Positions 1 to 9,513 of a stretch of DNA of 64,000 nt are shown here, piece after piece. The first letter of the stretch is position 1. Every line of letters starts with the position of its first letter. Source of the stretch: JAHJDO01 sp964437505. Lineage in GTDB: Bacteria > JAHJDO01. A model generated the notes under the pieces. The model saw only the letters and a program-made list of their open reading frames with translations. It was not told the origin of the DNA and searched no databases. Location: assembly GCA_964437505.1 (NCBI GenBank), contig CAYTGU010000003.1:1-64000 (forward strand), read 5' to 3'. The position numbers and the translations under genes were made by a program.

Positions 1-2049
1 CACCTTTCTTACTTTCTTTTTTAAGGCATTCAAACTTGCTTCATCCTGTGGATTGTTAGTGCGTACGCCAGTAAGAAGAATGGACGTTGTTTTCATTCCA
101 ATTTCTTTCCTCATCGCTAAATCCTTGTCAAAAAGTGCCATATCGACTCCAGCACCCCAAATTTTTTCTTCCCATTTCTGCGGTTTATTGTCAATCACGT
201 CATAGTACGGAATCGGATTGTTTACTCCATGGGCCAACATATTTTTAAATTCTGCTTTCATTTGTTCTTCGCTCTTCATGTGAGAAGAGATGGTACCATT
301 AGGATAAGCATGGTGAAGGTAGCCCCGATAATAAAGAGAACATATAAAATCCTGATTTAAATCGTAATAAACCTTTGGTGAGGCAAGCTTGAATGGAAGG
401 ACTTTTAACTTTAAAGTAATAAAGCCTAAAAGTTTATTCTTAGTTGAAAGATTAATTTTGCCGGTATATCTCCCGGGCATTGCATCCTTTGGAACCTTCA
501 CTGTAATCCAAATTTGCTTGTTCGTTAGTGCCGGTATATCTATCGGTAATAGCGTAGAACTGTCCTTAACAGGGAACTGCTCGACGGAAAGACTCCAAGA
601 CCCCTTCTGGTATGGAATATCGCTTATTCGGATATATTGTTTTTTCTCAGAAGGAGTTCCTCTCAAATGAACTACCTTCAGATAATTTTCTTTTTTCTGA
701 TAATCCACCTTAACCAGTGAATCGTCATTCAGAAGCAGTTCCGGAACAAGAACCTTTTGACCCTGACCACGTATACCCGTACCATCCCAAGCTCTACCTG
801 CTTGGTACCAGCATTTCACCGATTTAATATCTATATTTGAGGAAGAAATACTTTTTTCTTTTCCTTTAAGGTCGGTAGCTTCTATCTTTAAAGAACTAAT
901 ATCAGAAAAAGGTACGACAACAAAACTTCCTGATTCATATTCTCCCGGAGTAGCAATTATCCTGACTTCATCAGAGATTTCTCTAGGAACAGAGTTTGGC
1001 AGTATTTTTACACTGCTTATGGGCGAGACAACGTACGATAAATAACCATCCTTTTTGCTTATTTTTTCAAAGGCATCCAAAATTGCATTAAGACGTTTAA
1101 CGGTTAAGTCTCCCTTTATTTCCAGTATCTCGGATGAGGGAATCATAAAATTTTTACTTTTAATGCTTTGTATTTTTTTGATAAGTGGAAATAATTCAGC
1201 ATTAATTCTCTGTTTCCAAAGTCTTTTCTCTGAATCAGTGATGGAAAGATAATCAACTCTCTTTTCCAATCTGGCAATTGATTCCTCTAACTCCTGGATC
1301 TTTTTGATCGGCATCCTTCGAACAACATCATAACGTTTATTTATTTCCTCAGGACTTAAAGCATGGTTGTAAATCCTGACATAATCAAGGGAACCATTGA
1401 AATAACAATCTTTCTCTCCTAATTTAACCTTTCCTATTATTAGCGGAAATCCTTTATTACCCATGGCCATATAGGAACCTTTGTTTTCATGGATAGGACC
1501 TTCTAATAATGCTCCGTCTTGATAAAATTTGATACCATCAGAAGTTCCTGAACCATCATAAGTGACTACAATATGCGTCCAGTTATTCTGCTTAACACCG
1601 ATATATCCAGCTCTCCCAATACGGCTGCTATTATTGGATGAATCAATTAAACGTAGCCTGGGCGCGTTATTAAACTTAAAGGAATATTCGCCTTGTTTCG
1701 TTAGAATACCAACCCCCTTACCACCCTTCTTAATCAAAGGGCGAATGTTGCTTTTTTGTTGCCATTCTATTGAAAAGGGACTATCTTCTGTTCCATTGCC
1801 AAAACTTAGACTGGCATCATTCCCACAATCAACATAATCATCCACACCATCAAGTGATAAAACTTTATCCGCCTCATTGTATTTGTTAGCTGCCCAGGTT
1901 GGATTACCCTTGAGCGTACCGTGGTTATTTCCTATGCTATCTTCCGCATTTCCGTCAAACTTCCATTCACTTACTAACTCGGCCTGTCCTTGCGTAGATA
2001 GACAAAACAGAAACAAGCCCAAACCAACACACATCATTTTCTTTAACAT
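1..2049 (-). CDS. Secreted LamG-domain protein, 3' end beyond window
   Basis: This is the N-terminal 683 codons of a large protein that runs off the left edge without a stop. The ATG follows a strong GGAGG. The first ~23 residues form a signal peptide (MLKKMMCVGLGLFLFCLSTQGQA), so the product is exported. Residues ~27-240 resemble a LamG/concanavalin-A-like lectin fold, with the typical LSLDGVDDYVDCG entry strand and later the DYVRIYNHALSPEEI exit motif. A helical linker and a beta-rich region follow; the last ~110 visible residues could be the start of a catalytic TIM barrel, but this cannot be confirmed here. LamG domains of this type usually bind carbohydrate, so a role in polysaccharide binding or breakdown is inferred. 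It lies downstream of a prepilin gene on the same strand. Confidence 0.8.
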   Translation of the reverse strand, partial: MLKKMMCVGLGLFLFCLSTQGQAELVSEWKFDGNAEDSIGNNHGTLKGNPTWAANKYNEADKVLSLDGVDDYVDCGNDASLSFGNGTEDSPFSIEWQQKSNIRPLIKKGGKGVGILTKQGEYSFKFNNAPRLRLIDSSNNSSRIGRAGYIGVKQNNWTHIVVTYDGSGTSDGIKFYQDGALLEGPIHENKGSYMAMGNKGFPLIIGKVKLGEKDCYFNGSLDYVRIYNHALSPEEINKRYDVVRRMPIKKIQELEESIARLEKRVDYLSITDSEKRLWKQRINAELFPLIKKIQSIKSKNFMIPSSEILEIKGDLTVKRLNAILDAFEKISKKDGYLSYVVSPISSVKILPNSVPREISDEVRIIATPGEYESGSFVVVPFSDISSLKIEATDLKGKEKSISSSNIDIKSVKCWYQAGRAWDGTGIRGQGQKVLVPELLLNDDSLVKVDYQKKENYLKVVHLRGTPSEKKQYIRISDIPYQKGSWSLSVEQFPVKDSSTLLPIDIPALTNKQIWITVKVPKDAMPGRYTGKINLSTKNKLLGFITLKLKVLPFKLASPKVYYDLNQDFICSLYYRGYLHHAYPNGTISSHMKSEEQMKAEFKNMLAHGVNNPIPYYDVIDNKPQKWEEKIWGAGVDMALFDKDLAMRKEIGMKTTSILLTGVRTNNPQDEASLNALKKKVRKV

Positions 2050-2074
2050 ATCTGCCTCCTTTTCTTAAACACTT

Positions 2075-2134
2075 TTAACACCTTGTTAAGTTCCTGATTA
2101 GAAATTATATATAAGCACTCATATAGCTTATATA
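2075..2134. promoter_or_regulatory. Two inverted repeats upstream of the LamG gene
   Basis: In the 194-bp gap between the prepilin and LamG genes there is a 15-bp palindrome, TTAACA-CCT-TGTTAA (2075-2089), about 26 bp upstream of the LamG start. A 9-bp stem TATATAAGC/GCTTATATA (2108-2116 with 2126-2134, 9-nt loop) lies further upstream. The first fits an operator half-site pair; the second could be a weak hairpin downstream of the prepilin gene or simply AT-rich symmetry. No regulator can be assigned. Confidence 0.3.
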
Positions 2135-2243
2135 CATCGTCTCGAAAGCTTTCAAAACTAAGGTTCATTTCCTTTCTTAAACATCTGTGTTACCAGCTAA
2201 CATATATTCCATTCTCCTCCATAGCACCGATAATCCCAAAACA

Positions 2244-2861
2244 CTACCAAGAAAGAGTATCTACCTCATAACCGGGATAGGTACCTACATGCCCATCAAC
2301 AAAGAGTACATTACACATACCACCATGGCAGTAATCAGGTCTGGAGTTATTTCCACTTGTTCCATAACCCATTGGAATAAGGTTGTATTTACAACTGTTA
2401 TTATCATTAGGTATAGAATCAGCCATGTAAATCCTTTCGCTTGGGTCTCGAATAGAGCTTAACCTTACATAAGTATCTAGACTGAACGTTACAGCATTAA
2501 CTGAGTATTTTCTTTTGTTTGTTGGACATACAACTAATTTATAAACAGCCCCATCACGAATCATTGGCAAGACAGTATTATCAAGAACTCCATACCATAC
2601 TCTATACTTCGCAGCATCTTCAGTTCCACTCCGCTCGGCAGGTATAAGATATCCATCATTGTCCTGGCAATACAACATTACTCCTAAAGAGATTTGTTTT
2701 AAGTTGTTCACACACTTTATCTGCCTTGCCTTCTCCCTTGCTTTTCCAAGCGCAGGCAGTAACATTGACGCGAGCAGAGCTATGATGGCTATCACAACCA
2801 AAAGCTCGATCAACGTAAATGCCCAACAGTTCATAAATATTTTACGACTTTTTGTTAACAT
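2244..2861 (-). CDS. Prepilin-like protein with H-X9-DG C-terminal domain
   Basis: A 205-residue protein with a type IV/type II secretion prepilin N-terminus: a short basic leader, FTLIELLVVIAIIALLASMLLPAL, then a KAREKA stretch, giving one N-terminal membrane helix around residues 15-38. The C-terminal third carries a clear H-X9-DG motif (His in CHGG, DG in FVDGH), the hallmark of the prepilin family expanded in Planctomycetes, Lentisphaerae, Verrucomicrobia and Omnitrophota-like genomes. The residue before the cleavage site is Ala (CWA-FTLIEL) rather than the usual Gly, so processing may be weak or altered. The ATG has a GGAGC Shine-Dalgarno. Its neighbours are the LamG gene downstream and the GRE activase upstream. 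The function of this family is unknown; a surface-exposed pseudopilin role is inferred. Confidence 0.85.
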   Translation of the reverse strand: MLTKSRKIFMNCWAFTLIELLVVIAIIALLASMLLPALGKAREKARQIKCVNNLKQISLGVMLYCQDNDGYLIPAERSGTEDAAKYRVWYGVLDNTVLPMIRDGAVYKLVVCPTNKRKYSVNAVTFSLDTYVRLSSIRDPSERIYMADSIPNDNNSCKYNLIPMGYGTSGNNSRPDYCHGGMCNVLFVDGHVGTYPGYEVDTLSW

Positions 2862-3029
2862 TTCTTTTGCTCCTTTTTTTGCGTTTTTACTTTATATATA
2901 GAAACGTCACGACACTTAAAACTCGTCGCCACCTCCTTTCAAGCTTGTTTAACATTGTTATATAGTATCCTTTTTCTGCAGCAAGAATTCAGTCTTATTC
3001 CATGTCCAAATCATTCTCTTTAAAACAAT

Positions 3030-3941
3030 TTAGGTCTTTATCACCTGTATTCCATATTTTACAAACATATTAGAATATTTTGAAAGCTCTTTCTCTGTAG
3101 GAGGAATAACATGCTCCAAAGAATATCGCTTTCCAAGTGCTTTCCATTTACTGATTCCCATTCTATGATACTGAAGCAGCTCAACCTTTAGTTCAGGATA
3201 ATTTAGGTCTGATAAAAATCTTGCGGTATCTTCTAGATTTTTATTATCATTAAAACCTGGGACAACAGGTATACGGATCCACATTGGATGTTTTTTCTCA
3301 GCTATTCTTTTTATATTCTCTAGTATTATTTCGTTTGAAGAACCTGTTTGTTCTCTATGCTTCTTTTCATCAATCTGTTTTAAATCACAAATTACAAGAT
3401 TTAGATATTCTAATAATTCCAATAATCTGGGAGAGGAAGCATTCGTTTCAATCGCTGTATGAAAGCCATTATACTTAAAAGCCTTAAGAAGCTCAACAAG
3501 AAATGGAAACTGACATGTCGGCTCTCCACCTGAAATCGTAACTCCATAATCATTGATTAAATCCTTATATGGAATAATTTCCTCTATTATTTTACCAACA
3601 TCTGTTTCTTTGCCAACAAGTTCCATTGAGCCGTCCAGTACAAACTTTATACAGTCGTAACTACTACATTTTCTGCATTTTTTAACATCAATGATGAATC
3701 CATTATCCTTTTTACTAATTGCATTATGTTTGCAAACTCCAGAACCAGTTTTTACAAATTTTGGATGCTTACTATATATCAAAAGGCTTTTGCCAAACTC
3801 ATGGCTTTCGGGAGCTGCGCACCATAGACACCTGAAATTGCACCCTTTAAAATAGACTATACTTCTCCAGCCAGGACCATCTTTTACTGAGCCGTGCTCT
3901 ATGTTCATGATCATGCCTGTTTGATATGGGTTATATTTCAT
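3030..3941 (-). CDS. Glycyl-radical enzyme activating protein (radical SAM)
   Basis: A 303-residue radical SAM activase of the PflA type. The [4Fe-4S]/SAM motif CX3CX2C is C34-C38-C41 (KGCNFRCLWC), followed by APES where the family usually has NPES. The SGGEPT motif lies near residue 180. Four more cysteines (C70, C89, C92, C97) form a reduced ferredoxin-like insert, so an auxiliary cluster is likely; most long activases carry eight Cys here. It would install the glycyl radical on a partner GRE under anoxic conditions. The only GRE in the window lies 8.8 kb upstream on the same strand, and this gene is the last of that cluster, 3 nt after the alpha-mannosidase stop. Pairing the two is inference from co-location. 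Confidence 0.9.
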   Translation of the reverse strand: MKYNPYQTGMIMNIEHGSVKDGPGWRSIVYFKGCNFRCLWCAAPESHEFGKSLLIYSKHPKFVKTGSGVCKHNAISKKDNGFIIDVKKCRKCSSYDCIKFVLDGSMELVGKETDVGKIIEEIIPYKDLINDYGVTISGGEPTCQFPFLVELLKAFKYNGFHTAIETNASSPRLLELLEYLNLVICDLKQIDEKKHREQTGSSNEIILENIKRIAEKKHPMWIRIPVVPGFNDNKNLEDTARFLSDLNYPELKVELLQYHRMGISKWKALGKRYSLEHVIPPTEKELSKYSNMFVKYGIQVIKT

Positions 3942-3944
3942 AAC

Positions 3945-6455
3945 CTATTTAATCTTTCTAGTTATTTTCTCTTCTATCAAATTTACTTCATACCATTGTT
4001 TTTTCTGAGGATTGAGGGCAATAGTTTTTATCTCAAAAGGTTGCAACAAAGTCTCTATACTCATTGACCAAACAGGCAAATTAAGTTTAGCCATTGTTTT
4101 CACACCTGTAGATTCAAATAGACGAAGAATAATGTTGTTGCTATCTTCCGCCATTTTCATTGAAGTCAAAATTACGTTGCATGGCTTGATAGATATCCAT
4201 GAATTCTGCTTTGCCCAATCACCTATATGTGAATAAGTAACAGATAAAATAGGTGGTTGGTTCAGCTCGTAAGCTAAATTCACAACATGAGCCTTTTGCC
4301 ACAAACCAGAATGCGGTATTAGTCTGCATTTGAAGGAATAAATTCCCTGATTCATGTATTTTGGTCTAATTGTTTTATCTTCATTTCCAGTCTCGTCCAT
4401 AGCATAAAGAGGGCTTCTTAATACTGTAAGTCTTATTTCATTCTTTTTTATGTCGTAGCCATACAGACTATTATTAGCTATTGTTAATCCGTACTTTATT
4501 TTTTTGCCTTCTTTATCCTGACAATTTCCAGTTATGTCAATCCATTGATTCATTGGTTCTTCTACTCCGGAAGACTCTCTTTCTATTGCCCCATATGGTA
4601 TTTCAGCATATGTTCTTCCTGAAAAAGTTAGAGGGAAAGCTAGCTTTAACATTTTATGTTTTTCTCTCCAATCAACAGTAACTTTTAGATCAACATAGGA
4701 CTCAGAATTATAGAGTATCCATTCTATTTCAATATTTGATTTATTCCAGCTTCCTTTTCCTCTTACAACAACCTGGACAGGTCCTCGTTCCAGAATTTCA
4801 GTTTCCGTTATTTTAAACCTGCCAATTTCCTCTCTGAATTCCGACCTTTCATGCCCCCACGTATCGGCTTGATCTTCAATAACAATAAACTCTCCAGCAG
4901 AATCAGAGAATAGCTCCATATCATTTTTTTTATCAAATAGGGAAGTAAAGCGGCCATGCTTATCCCATGTCAATTTTAAGAATTTGTTTTCAACATGCTT
5001 TTTACCCGCATTAATAGGATATTTTTTACTGACCGTTGGCGAAAAATCACCCGGGGAAGCAGTCAGTCTGAAAAGCCGATAGCCAAAAGCAGGCACATCA
5101 GCCACAAAACAAATTCTTTTACGCCATTCCCATCCTGTGATAGAAGAGGTATCTTTAAGCTGTGACACTATTGTTTTCCCTGTATCGTCTATAACAGAAA
5201 TCTTATCATGTTTTTCTTTTTTGGGACGATAATCAAGCATCCACTCTACTTCAATCGGGGCTTTTATCTGCCATGAGTGTGGATTAAAAATAATAACAGG
5301 AGTTCCTTCGCCTTGAGTATTTATTTTCTCTGCGATTCTTTGCAGAGATTTCCATAATATTTTGCTTGCGGCAGCTCTTGACGCGCCAAAAACATCAAAT
5401 ACATCCCCATAAGCTTCTTTAACACTGGTCCCTGGCAAAGTATCATGAAATTGATTAAGCAGAAGTCCTTCCCACGTTTGTTTTAAATAATTACGGGAAA
5501 CCGTTCTATTTGCGTTTGAAGAAAGACCCTCTTCTATAAGCGTAAATTTTTCCGCAGAGAGAAGCAGATGCTCTGTACTTCTATTGAGTTTTTTGACTTC
5601 AAAAACCGTGCTATAACAACCTTGCGCATGATGTTGTAATTCGCCTTGATATACTGGAATTTCAGCCTTTGACTTTAAATATTTTTTAATAAATTCTTCC
5701 AGATTACTGAAACGAAGTGTTGGTAGACCATCTTTACGCTTTAGTTTTTCTATAGCATCGAGAATTTCACGGGTGCCTCCTCCTCCATGATCACCCACTC
5801 CAATAAAACACAATCCATCTTTGCAGTAATCAGGAATTTGTTTTTCGGCATTAGAAACAACTGTTTCCAGCTTATCCTTCTCTCCCAGATAACTTCCGTC
5901 GGGTCTAATAGCAAGGATCTCTGAGCCATCAACTCCTTTCCAAAAAAAGATATTCCCGGGAAGTTCTAGCTCATTTTTGTTTGGTCGAAAAAAAAGATAG
6001 GCATCATAACCTGATTTTTTGTAAATCTGAGGAAGACCTCCGTTATGGCCAAACGCATCAACACAATAGCCAATCTTAACATCAACGCCAAACTTTTCTT
6101 TAAAATAACTCTTGCCGTATAACGCCTGCCGGACAAAAGATTCCCCGCATGGCAGATTACAGTCCGGCTGGATTATAAAACCATTTACGATATGCCAGCG
6201 CCCGATTTTTACAAAGTGCTGGATTTTTTTAAATAATTCCGGGGCAATTTTCTCAACCCATTGGTATATTAGTGCTTCTCCTCTGGTGAAGATATAATCA
6301 GGGTATTCTTCTAAAAGCTCAACAGCCATTCTACAGGTTGCCACAGCTTCTCCAAGCCCTTCAGGTAAACACCATAACCAGATAGGGTCAAGATGCGCAT
6401 TGGCTATGAGATGGATGGTCTTCTTCTCTTTTATTTTATCTTTATTAATAACCAT
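3945..6455 (-). CDS. Alpha-mannosidase, glycoside hydrolase family 38
   Basis: An 836-residue GH38 enzyme hydrolysing alpha-mannosidic bonds. The catalytic N-terminal domain shows the zinc pair in NAHLDPIW (H21, D23), the nucleophile Asp in CVDAFGHNGGLPQIY (about D133) and a further zinc His in QFHDTLPGTSVKEAY. A middle three-helix region and a long beta-sandwich C-terminus follow, matching the family's usual 800-1000 residues. There is no signal peptide, so it should act in the cytoplasm on imported oligosaccharides. I take the ATG at 6455, which overlaps the preceding URO-D gene by 11 nt; a TTG seven codons upstream is possible but less likely. It sits between a URO-D-family gene and the GRE activase, suggesting the cluster degrades a mannose-containing or related glycan. 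Confidence 0.92.
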   Translation of the reverse strand: MVINKDKIKEKKTIHLIANAHLDPIWLWCLPEGLGEAVATCRMAVELLEEYPDYIFTRGEALIYQWVEKIAPELFKKIQHFVKIGRWHIVNGFIIQPDCNLPCGESFVRQALYGKSYFKEKFGVDVKIGYCVDAFGHNGGLPQIYKKSGYDAYLFFRPNKNELELPGNIFFWKGVDGSEILAIRPDGSYLGEKDKLETVVSNAEKQIPDYCKDGLCFIGVGDHGGGGTREILDAIEKLKRKDGLPTLRFSNLEEFIKKYLKSKAEIPVYQGELQHHAQGCYSTVFEVKKLNRSTEHLLLSAEKFTLIEEGLSSNANRTVSRNYLKQTWEGLLLNQFHDTLPGTSVKEAYGDVFDVFGASRAAASKILWKSLQRIAEKINTQGEGTPVIIFNPHSWQIKAPIEVEWMLDYRPKKEKHDKISVIDDTGKTIVSQLKDTSSITGWEWRKRICFVADVPAFGYRLFRLTASPGDFSPTVSKKYPINAGKKHVENKFLKLTWDKHGRFTSLFDKKNDMELFSDSAGEFIVIEDQADTWGHERSEFREEIGRFKITETEILERGPVQVVVRGKGSWNKSNIEIEWILYNSESYVDLKVTVDWREKHKMLKLAFPLTFSGRTYAEIPYGAIERESSGVEEPMNQWIDITGNCQDKEGKKIKYGLTIANNSLYGYDIKKNEIRLTVLRSPLYAMDETGNEDKTIRPKYMNQGIYSFKCRLIPHSGLWQKAHVVNLAYELNQPPILSVTYSHIGDWAKQNSWISIKPCNVILTSMKMAEDSNNIILRLFESTGVKTMAKLNLPVWSMSIETLLQPFEIKTIALNPQKKQWYEVNLIEEKITRKIK

Positions 6456-7386
6456 TATTCTTTTGGTAATAATCAAGCATTAGATCATAGCTTTTTTTGG
6501 GCATACCCTTAAATATAACATTGCTTGTTGAAAATATATATCCACCTCCTGGCTTGCCATTTTCCATGGCATACCGACAGGATTCCAGTATTTCTTCTTC
6601 ACTACCCGTTTGCATAAGGGCGCAGTTTACATTGCCTATAAGACATACCTTATTACCATAAAGTTTTTTTATCGCTTTTATGTCAACGCCTGCCATGGGA
6701 TCAAGAGAATGAAGCGCATGTGGATTTGCCTCTATGAGCTGATCTAAAATCGGCATAATGTCTCCATCAGTATGCTTTATGGTATAAGCCCCCATATCAC
6801 GATAGCCTTTAATAAGCTTAGTAAGGTACGGAGTTACAAATTCGGAAAACATTGTCGGGGACAAAAAAGGACCATCATTAAAACAATAGTCAGAGCCCAT
6901 TATATAACCTTCAATCCCTGCCTCAACAACTTTTCTTCCACGTTCGAGAGTCTTATCAAGAGCCATTTCTTGCTCAGCTTTGATTTCATCCGGTTTATCT
7001 GCTAATTCGTAAGCCAGCCGTTCCATATTTTCTCCTGTAGGAATAGCCAGTGTGGAATCACCATAATCTACCAGGAGCCGCTTCCCTTCATCAATCTCTT
7101 TTAGAACCTTTATTGCATCAATAAAGATGTCTAAATTTACACCTCTCGGAACTAGAAAATGGCAGAATATTATACAATAGTTAAAAGTATCTGCTATCTG
7201 CGTTAAAAGTTCTGCATTTTTCTTTATATATTCATTTGCTTTTGAGGGATCGCTGTCCCATTCTTCCCGGGTGACCAGATGCTTGCCAAAGTATTCCTCA
7301 GTTAGCTGCATTTCAATCTCAAAATGAGGAACTATATCAGGTTGTTTCCCCTCCAAAGCAATAATGGCCCTATCTCTTGGTTTCAT
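6445..7386 (-). CDS. Uroporphyrinogen decarboxylase-family protein
   Basis: A 313-residue protein of the URO-D fold. It starts with the typical MKPRDRAIIALEGKQPDIVP and contains ANPHALHSLDP and the KLYGNKVCLIGNVN strand near the C-terminus. True HemE is unlikely: no other haem gene is nearby and the sequence is closer to the MtaA/CmuA-like methyltransferase branch. The usual partner, a corrinoid protein, is absent from the window. It overlaps the FAD oxidoreductase by 17 nt and the alpha-mannosidase by 11 nt, so it is co-translated in the catabolic operon. Such URO-D-like proteins are common in carbohydrate clusters of uncultured anaerobes and their reaction is generally unknown. Confidence 0.85.
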   Translation of the reverse strand: MKPRDRAIIALEGKQPDIVPHFEIEMQLTEEYFGKHLVTREEWDSDPSKANEYIKKNAELLTQIADTFNYCIIFCHFLVPRGVNLDIFIDAIKVLKEIDEGKRLLVDYGDSTLAIPTGENMERLAYELADKPDEIKAEQEMALDKTLERGRKVVEAGIEGYIMGSDYCFNDGPFLSPTMFSEFVTPYLTKLIKGYRDMGAYTIKHTDGDIMPILDQLIEANPHALHSLDPMAGVDIKAIKKLYGNKVCLIGNVNCALMQTGSEEEILESCRYAMENGKPGGGYIFSTSNVIFKGMPKKSYDLMLDYYQKNNGY

Positions 7387-8704
7387 TATACGTTATATAA
7401 ACTCCACTATCCTTTAATCGTTTCTGTAAAATCGCAATATCTATATCTTTTATATTAACATTTTCATCCAATGCAATCCCAGCCGCAGTTCCTGCTCCCT
7501 GTCCCATAACAAGACAGTGAGACATTACTCGGACACTTGCATGGGCTTCATGAGTTGAAGAAGCACATCTTCCAGCTACAAGAAGATTGCTAAATTTTAT
7601 CGGAACCATCATACGATAGGGAATATGGTAACTCTTACCTGCAGGCAATTGCCCTAATTTTTGTTCCCATGTTGTTCTTCCTGTTCCTTTTGGATCATGA
7701 ATGTCAATCATCCAGAAGCCATGGCCCACAGCGTCATCCTGTTCTCTGCATTCAATGACATCCTCTCTGGTTAAAGTTTTTATTCCCTTTATTCGTCTTG
7801 ATTCACGTATTCCAAGAGACGGGGCACTCGTGGCTATCTTAACATTCTCAAATCCAGGAACATTCTTTCTAAAAAAATCAACATATGCTTCCATCTGTTT
7901 TCTTGCTTTGATATTGCACTTTGTTAATGAAGATTCATCCAGCGGATTACCGGTAACAGGACACATATTGGGATGACCCCCTCTTGCATAATAGTGGAAT
8001 GAAACAGGACCAAAAGGAGGAAAAATCCCTTTCTTTGTCATGTCTCTCATTGTATTTACTATTTTCTCATGTTCTTCTTTTGTTATAGCTAATGCTTTCT
8101 TTTTATCTATATCCATCAACTTATATATTAAAGTCATGCCCTGAACAAGTCCGTCCTCATCTCTTCCAAAATCGAATGGAACACCTGCCTTAGCCGCAAT
8201 GTCACCGTCACCGGTAGCATCAATAAATATTTTTGCTGTAATGGCCTTTCGACCGGTTTTGGTATCGCACAAAACTGCCTTTAATTTATCTTCTTCAGCA
8301 ATAACATCCCCGGTAACTAATGTGTAAAATAGAGTTACTCCTGCTTCACACAGCATCTCTTCATATAAAACCTTTAGCCCTTCAATATCAAACTCATGTG
8401 TTTCATGCTGCGCGGGGAAATGTTCATATTGTCTGCAATAACCCTTTTTCAATCCTCGTTCGATTAATTCCTGCATAATACCAAATATAACCTGTTTTTC
8501 CCTGTCGCTCGTATGAAACTGACTTAGTAATCCTGCTGTTCCCATTCCTCCTGGGAAAGACCATCTTTCAATAAGAATAGTCTTTAACCCGCTTCTCGCT
8601 GCGGAAATCGCAGCAGCGCACCCAGCCGGCCCTGCGCCGCACACAAGCACGTCACATTCTGCTAAAACAGGCACTTTTATTGATGGAATTAATATTTCAT
8701 TCAT
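7370..8704 (-). CDS. FAD-dependent oxidoreductase (FAD_oxidored type)
   Basis: A 444-residue flavoprotein. The dinucleotide-binding motif GAGPAGCAAAISAARSG (about residues 23-39) is followed by an acidic strand end (LIERW) and FPGGMGTAGLLSQF, typical of the FAD_oxidored family found beside sugar-catabolic genes. FIDATGDGDIAAKAG is the second FAD-contacting motif, and the C-terminal region has LLVAGRCASSTHEAHASVRVM and GQGAGTAAGIA. There is no signal peptide. The ATG overlaps the isomerase stop (ATGA), showing tight coupling. It probably oxidises a sugar- or hydroxy-acid-type intermediate; the substrate cannot be read from the sequence. Confidence 0.88.
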   Translation of the reverse strand: MNEILIPSIKVPVLAECDVLVCGAGPAGCAAAISAARSGLKTILIERWSFPGGMGTAGLLSQFHTSDREKQVIFGIMQELIERGLKKGYCRQYEHFPAQHETHEFDIEGLKVLYEEMLCEAGVTLFYTLVTGDVIAEEDKLKAVLCDTKTGRKAITAKIFIDATGDGDIAAKAGVPFDFGRDEDGLVQGMTLIYKLMDIDKKKALAITKEEHEKIVNTMRDMTKKGIFPPFGPVSFHYYARGGHPNMCPVTGNPLDESSLTKCNIKARKQMEAYVDFFRKNVPGFENVKIATSAPSLGIRESRRIKGIKTLTREDVIECREQDDAVGHGFWMIDIHDPKGTGRTTWEQKLGQLPAGKSYHIPYRMMVPIKFSNLLVAGRCASSTHEAHASVRVMSHCLVMGQGAGTAAGIALDENVNIKDIDIAILQKRLKDSGVYITYNETKR

Positions 8705-9513
8705 TTTAATAATCTCTTCACCTTATCAATAGTATCAGGTAAATATTTGTCAGAATACTCTAAGATATAAGGACCATTAAAATTTTTGTTAACCAGATTT
8801 CCAATAACCTTATTCCAGTTAATTAAACCCATCCCCACAGCCAAATGCTCGTCTCTCTTTCCATGGTTATCCGCTAAATGAACGTGGAATATTTTGCTAT
8901 CCAATGTTTCAAGAAATTCATCAATAGTATGCGAGACATTTGCATGCCCGATATCCAGATTCAATCCTACATGCGAATTATCAATTATCTCAAAAAATTG
9001 CAGAAACTCAGCAGGTTCTATTCCCATTACCGGATATCCTGTGTAGTCTTTATATTGATACATATTCTCCACACATAATTTTATTCCAGTTTCTTCTAAT
9101 CGGGGCAAAACATTTTTAACAGTCCTTGCGAACTTCTTCAATGTTTCTGTTTTATTGCCATCTTTTTTCATACTCCCCATATGGGTAATTACACTCTCGG
9201 CAGATATCTTCTCTGCAATGGTTAAAATATTATTTAGTTTTTTTGTCGCTTCTTCCATATTCAAGCGGCAAAAATCATCAACAGAATATATGTAACCATC
9301 AGAATGCTGAAATAAAGCCTGATGATATTGGATATGAATGCCCTTATCTCTGGCAACAGCAAGTTTATTACCCAATTCATCAAGGGATAACTTTTGAATG
9401 CGATGATCGTTGCCGACTACTTCAATAGAATTAAATCCATATCCTATAATAGCATCTATAAACGTTTCTATTTTATCATACGTTGAACAAATGGAGCTTA
9501 ATCCGATTATCAT
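8701..9513 (-). CDS. Sugar phosphate isomerase/epimerase (xylose isomerase-like TIM barrel)
   Basis: A 270-residue AP-endonuclease-2-superfamily TIM barrel. Metal-binding segments are visible: ESVITHMGS, LCVENMYQY (Glu ligand), LNLDIGHANVS (Asp and His) and FHVHLADNHGKRDEHLAVGMGLINW (His, Asp, His). This arrangement is the isomerase/epimerase type rather than endonuclease IV. The protein is cytoplasmic, and the likely reaction is isomerisation or epimerisation of a keto-sugar, sugar acid or polyol. It shares ATGA overlaps with the PHP gene before it and the oxidoreductase after it, placing it in the middle of the catabolic operon. Confidence 0.88.
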   Translation of the reverse strand: MIIGLSSICSTYDKIETFIDAIIGYGFNSIEVVGNDHRIQKLSLDELGNKLAVARDKGIHIQYHQALFQHSDGYIYSVDDFCRLNMEEATKKLNNILTIAEKISAESVITHMGSMKKDGNKTETLKKFARTVKNVLPRLEETGIKLCVENMYQYKDYTGYPVMGIEPAEFLQFFEIIDNSHVGLNLDIGHANVSHTIDEFLETLDSKIFHVHLADNHGKRDEHLAVGMGLINWNKVIGNLVNKNFNGPYILEYSDKYLPDTIDKVKRLLK

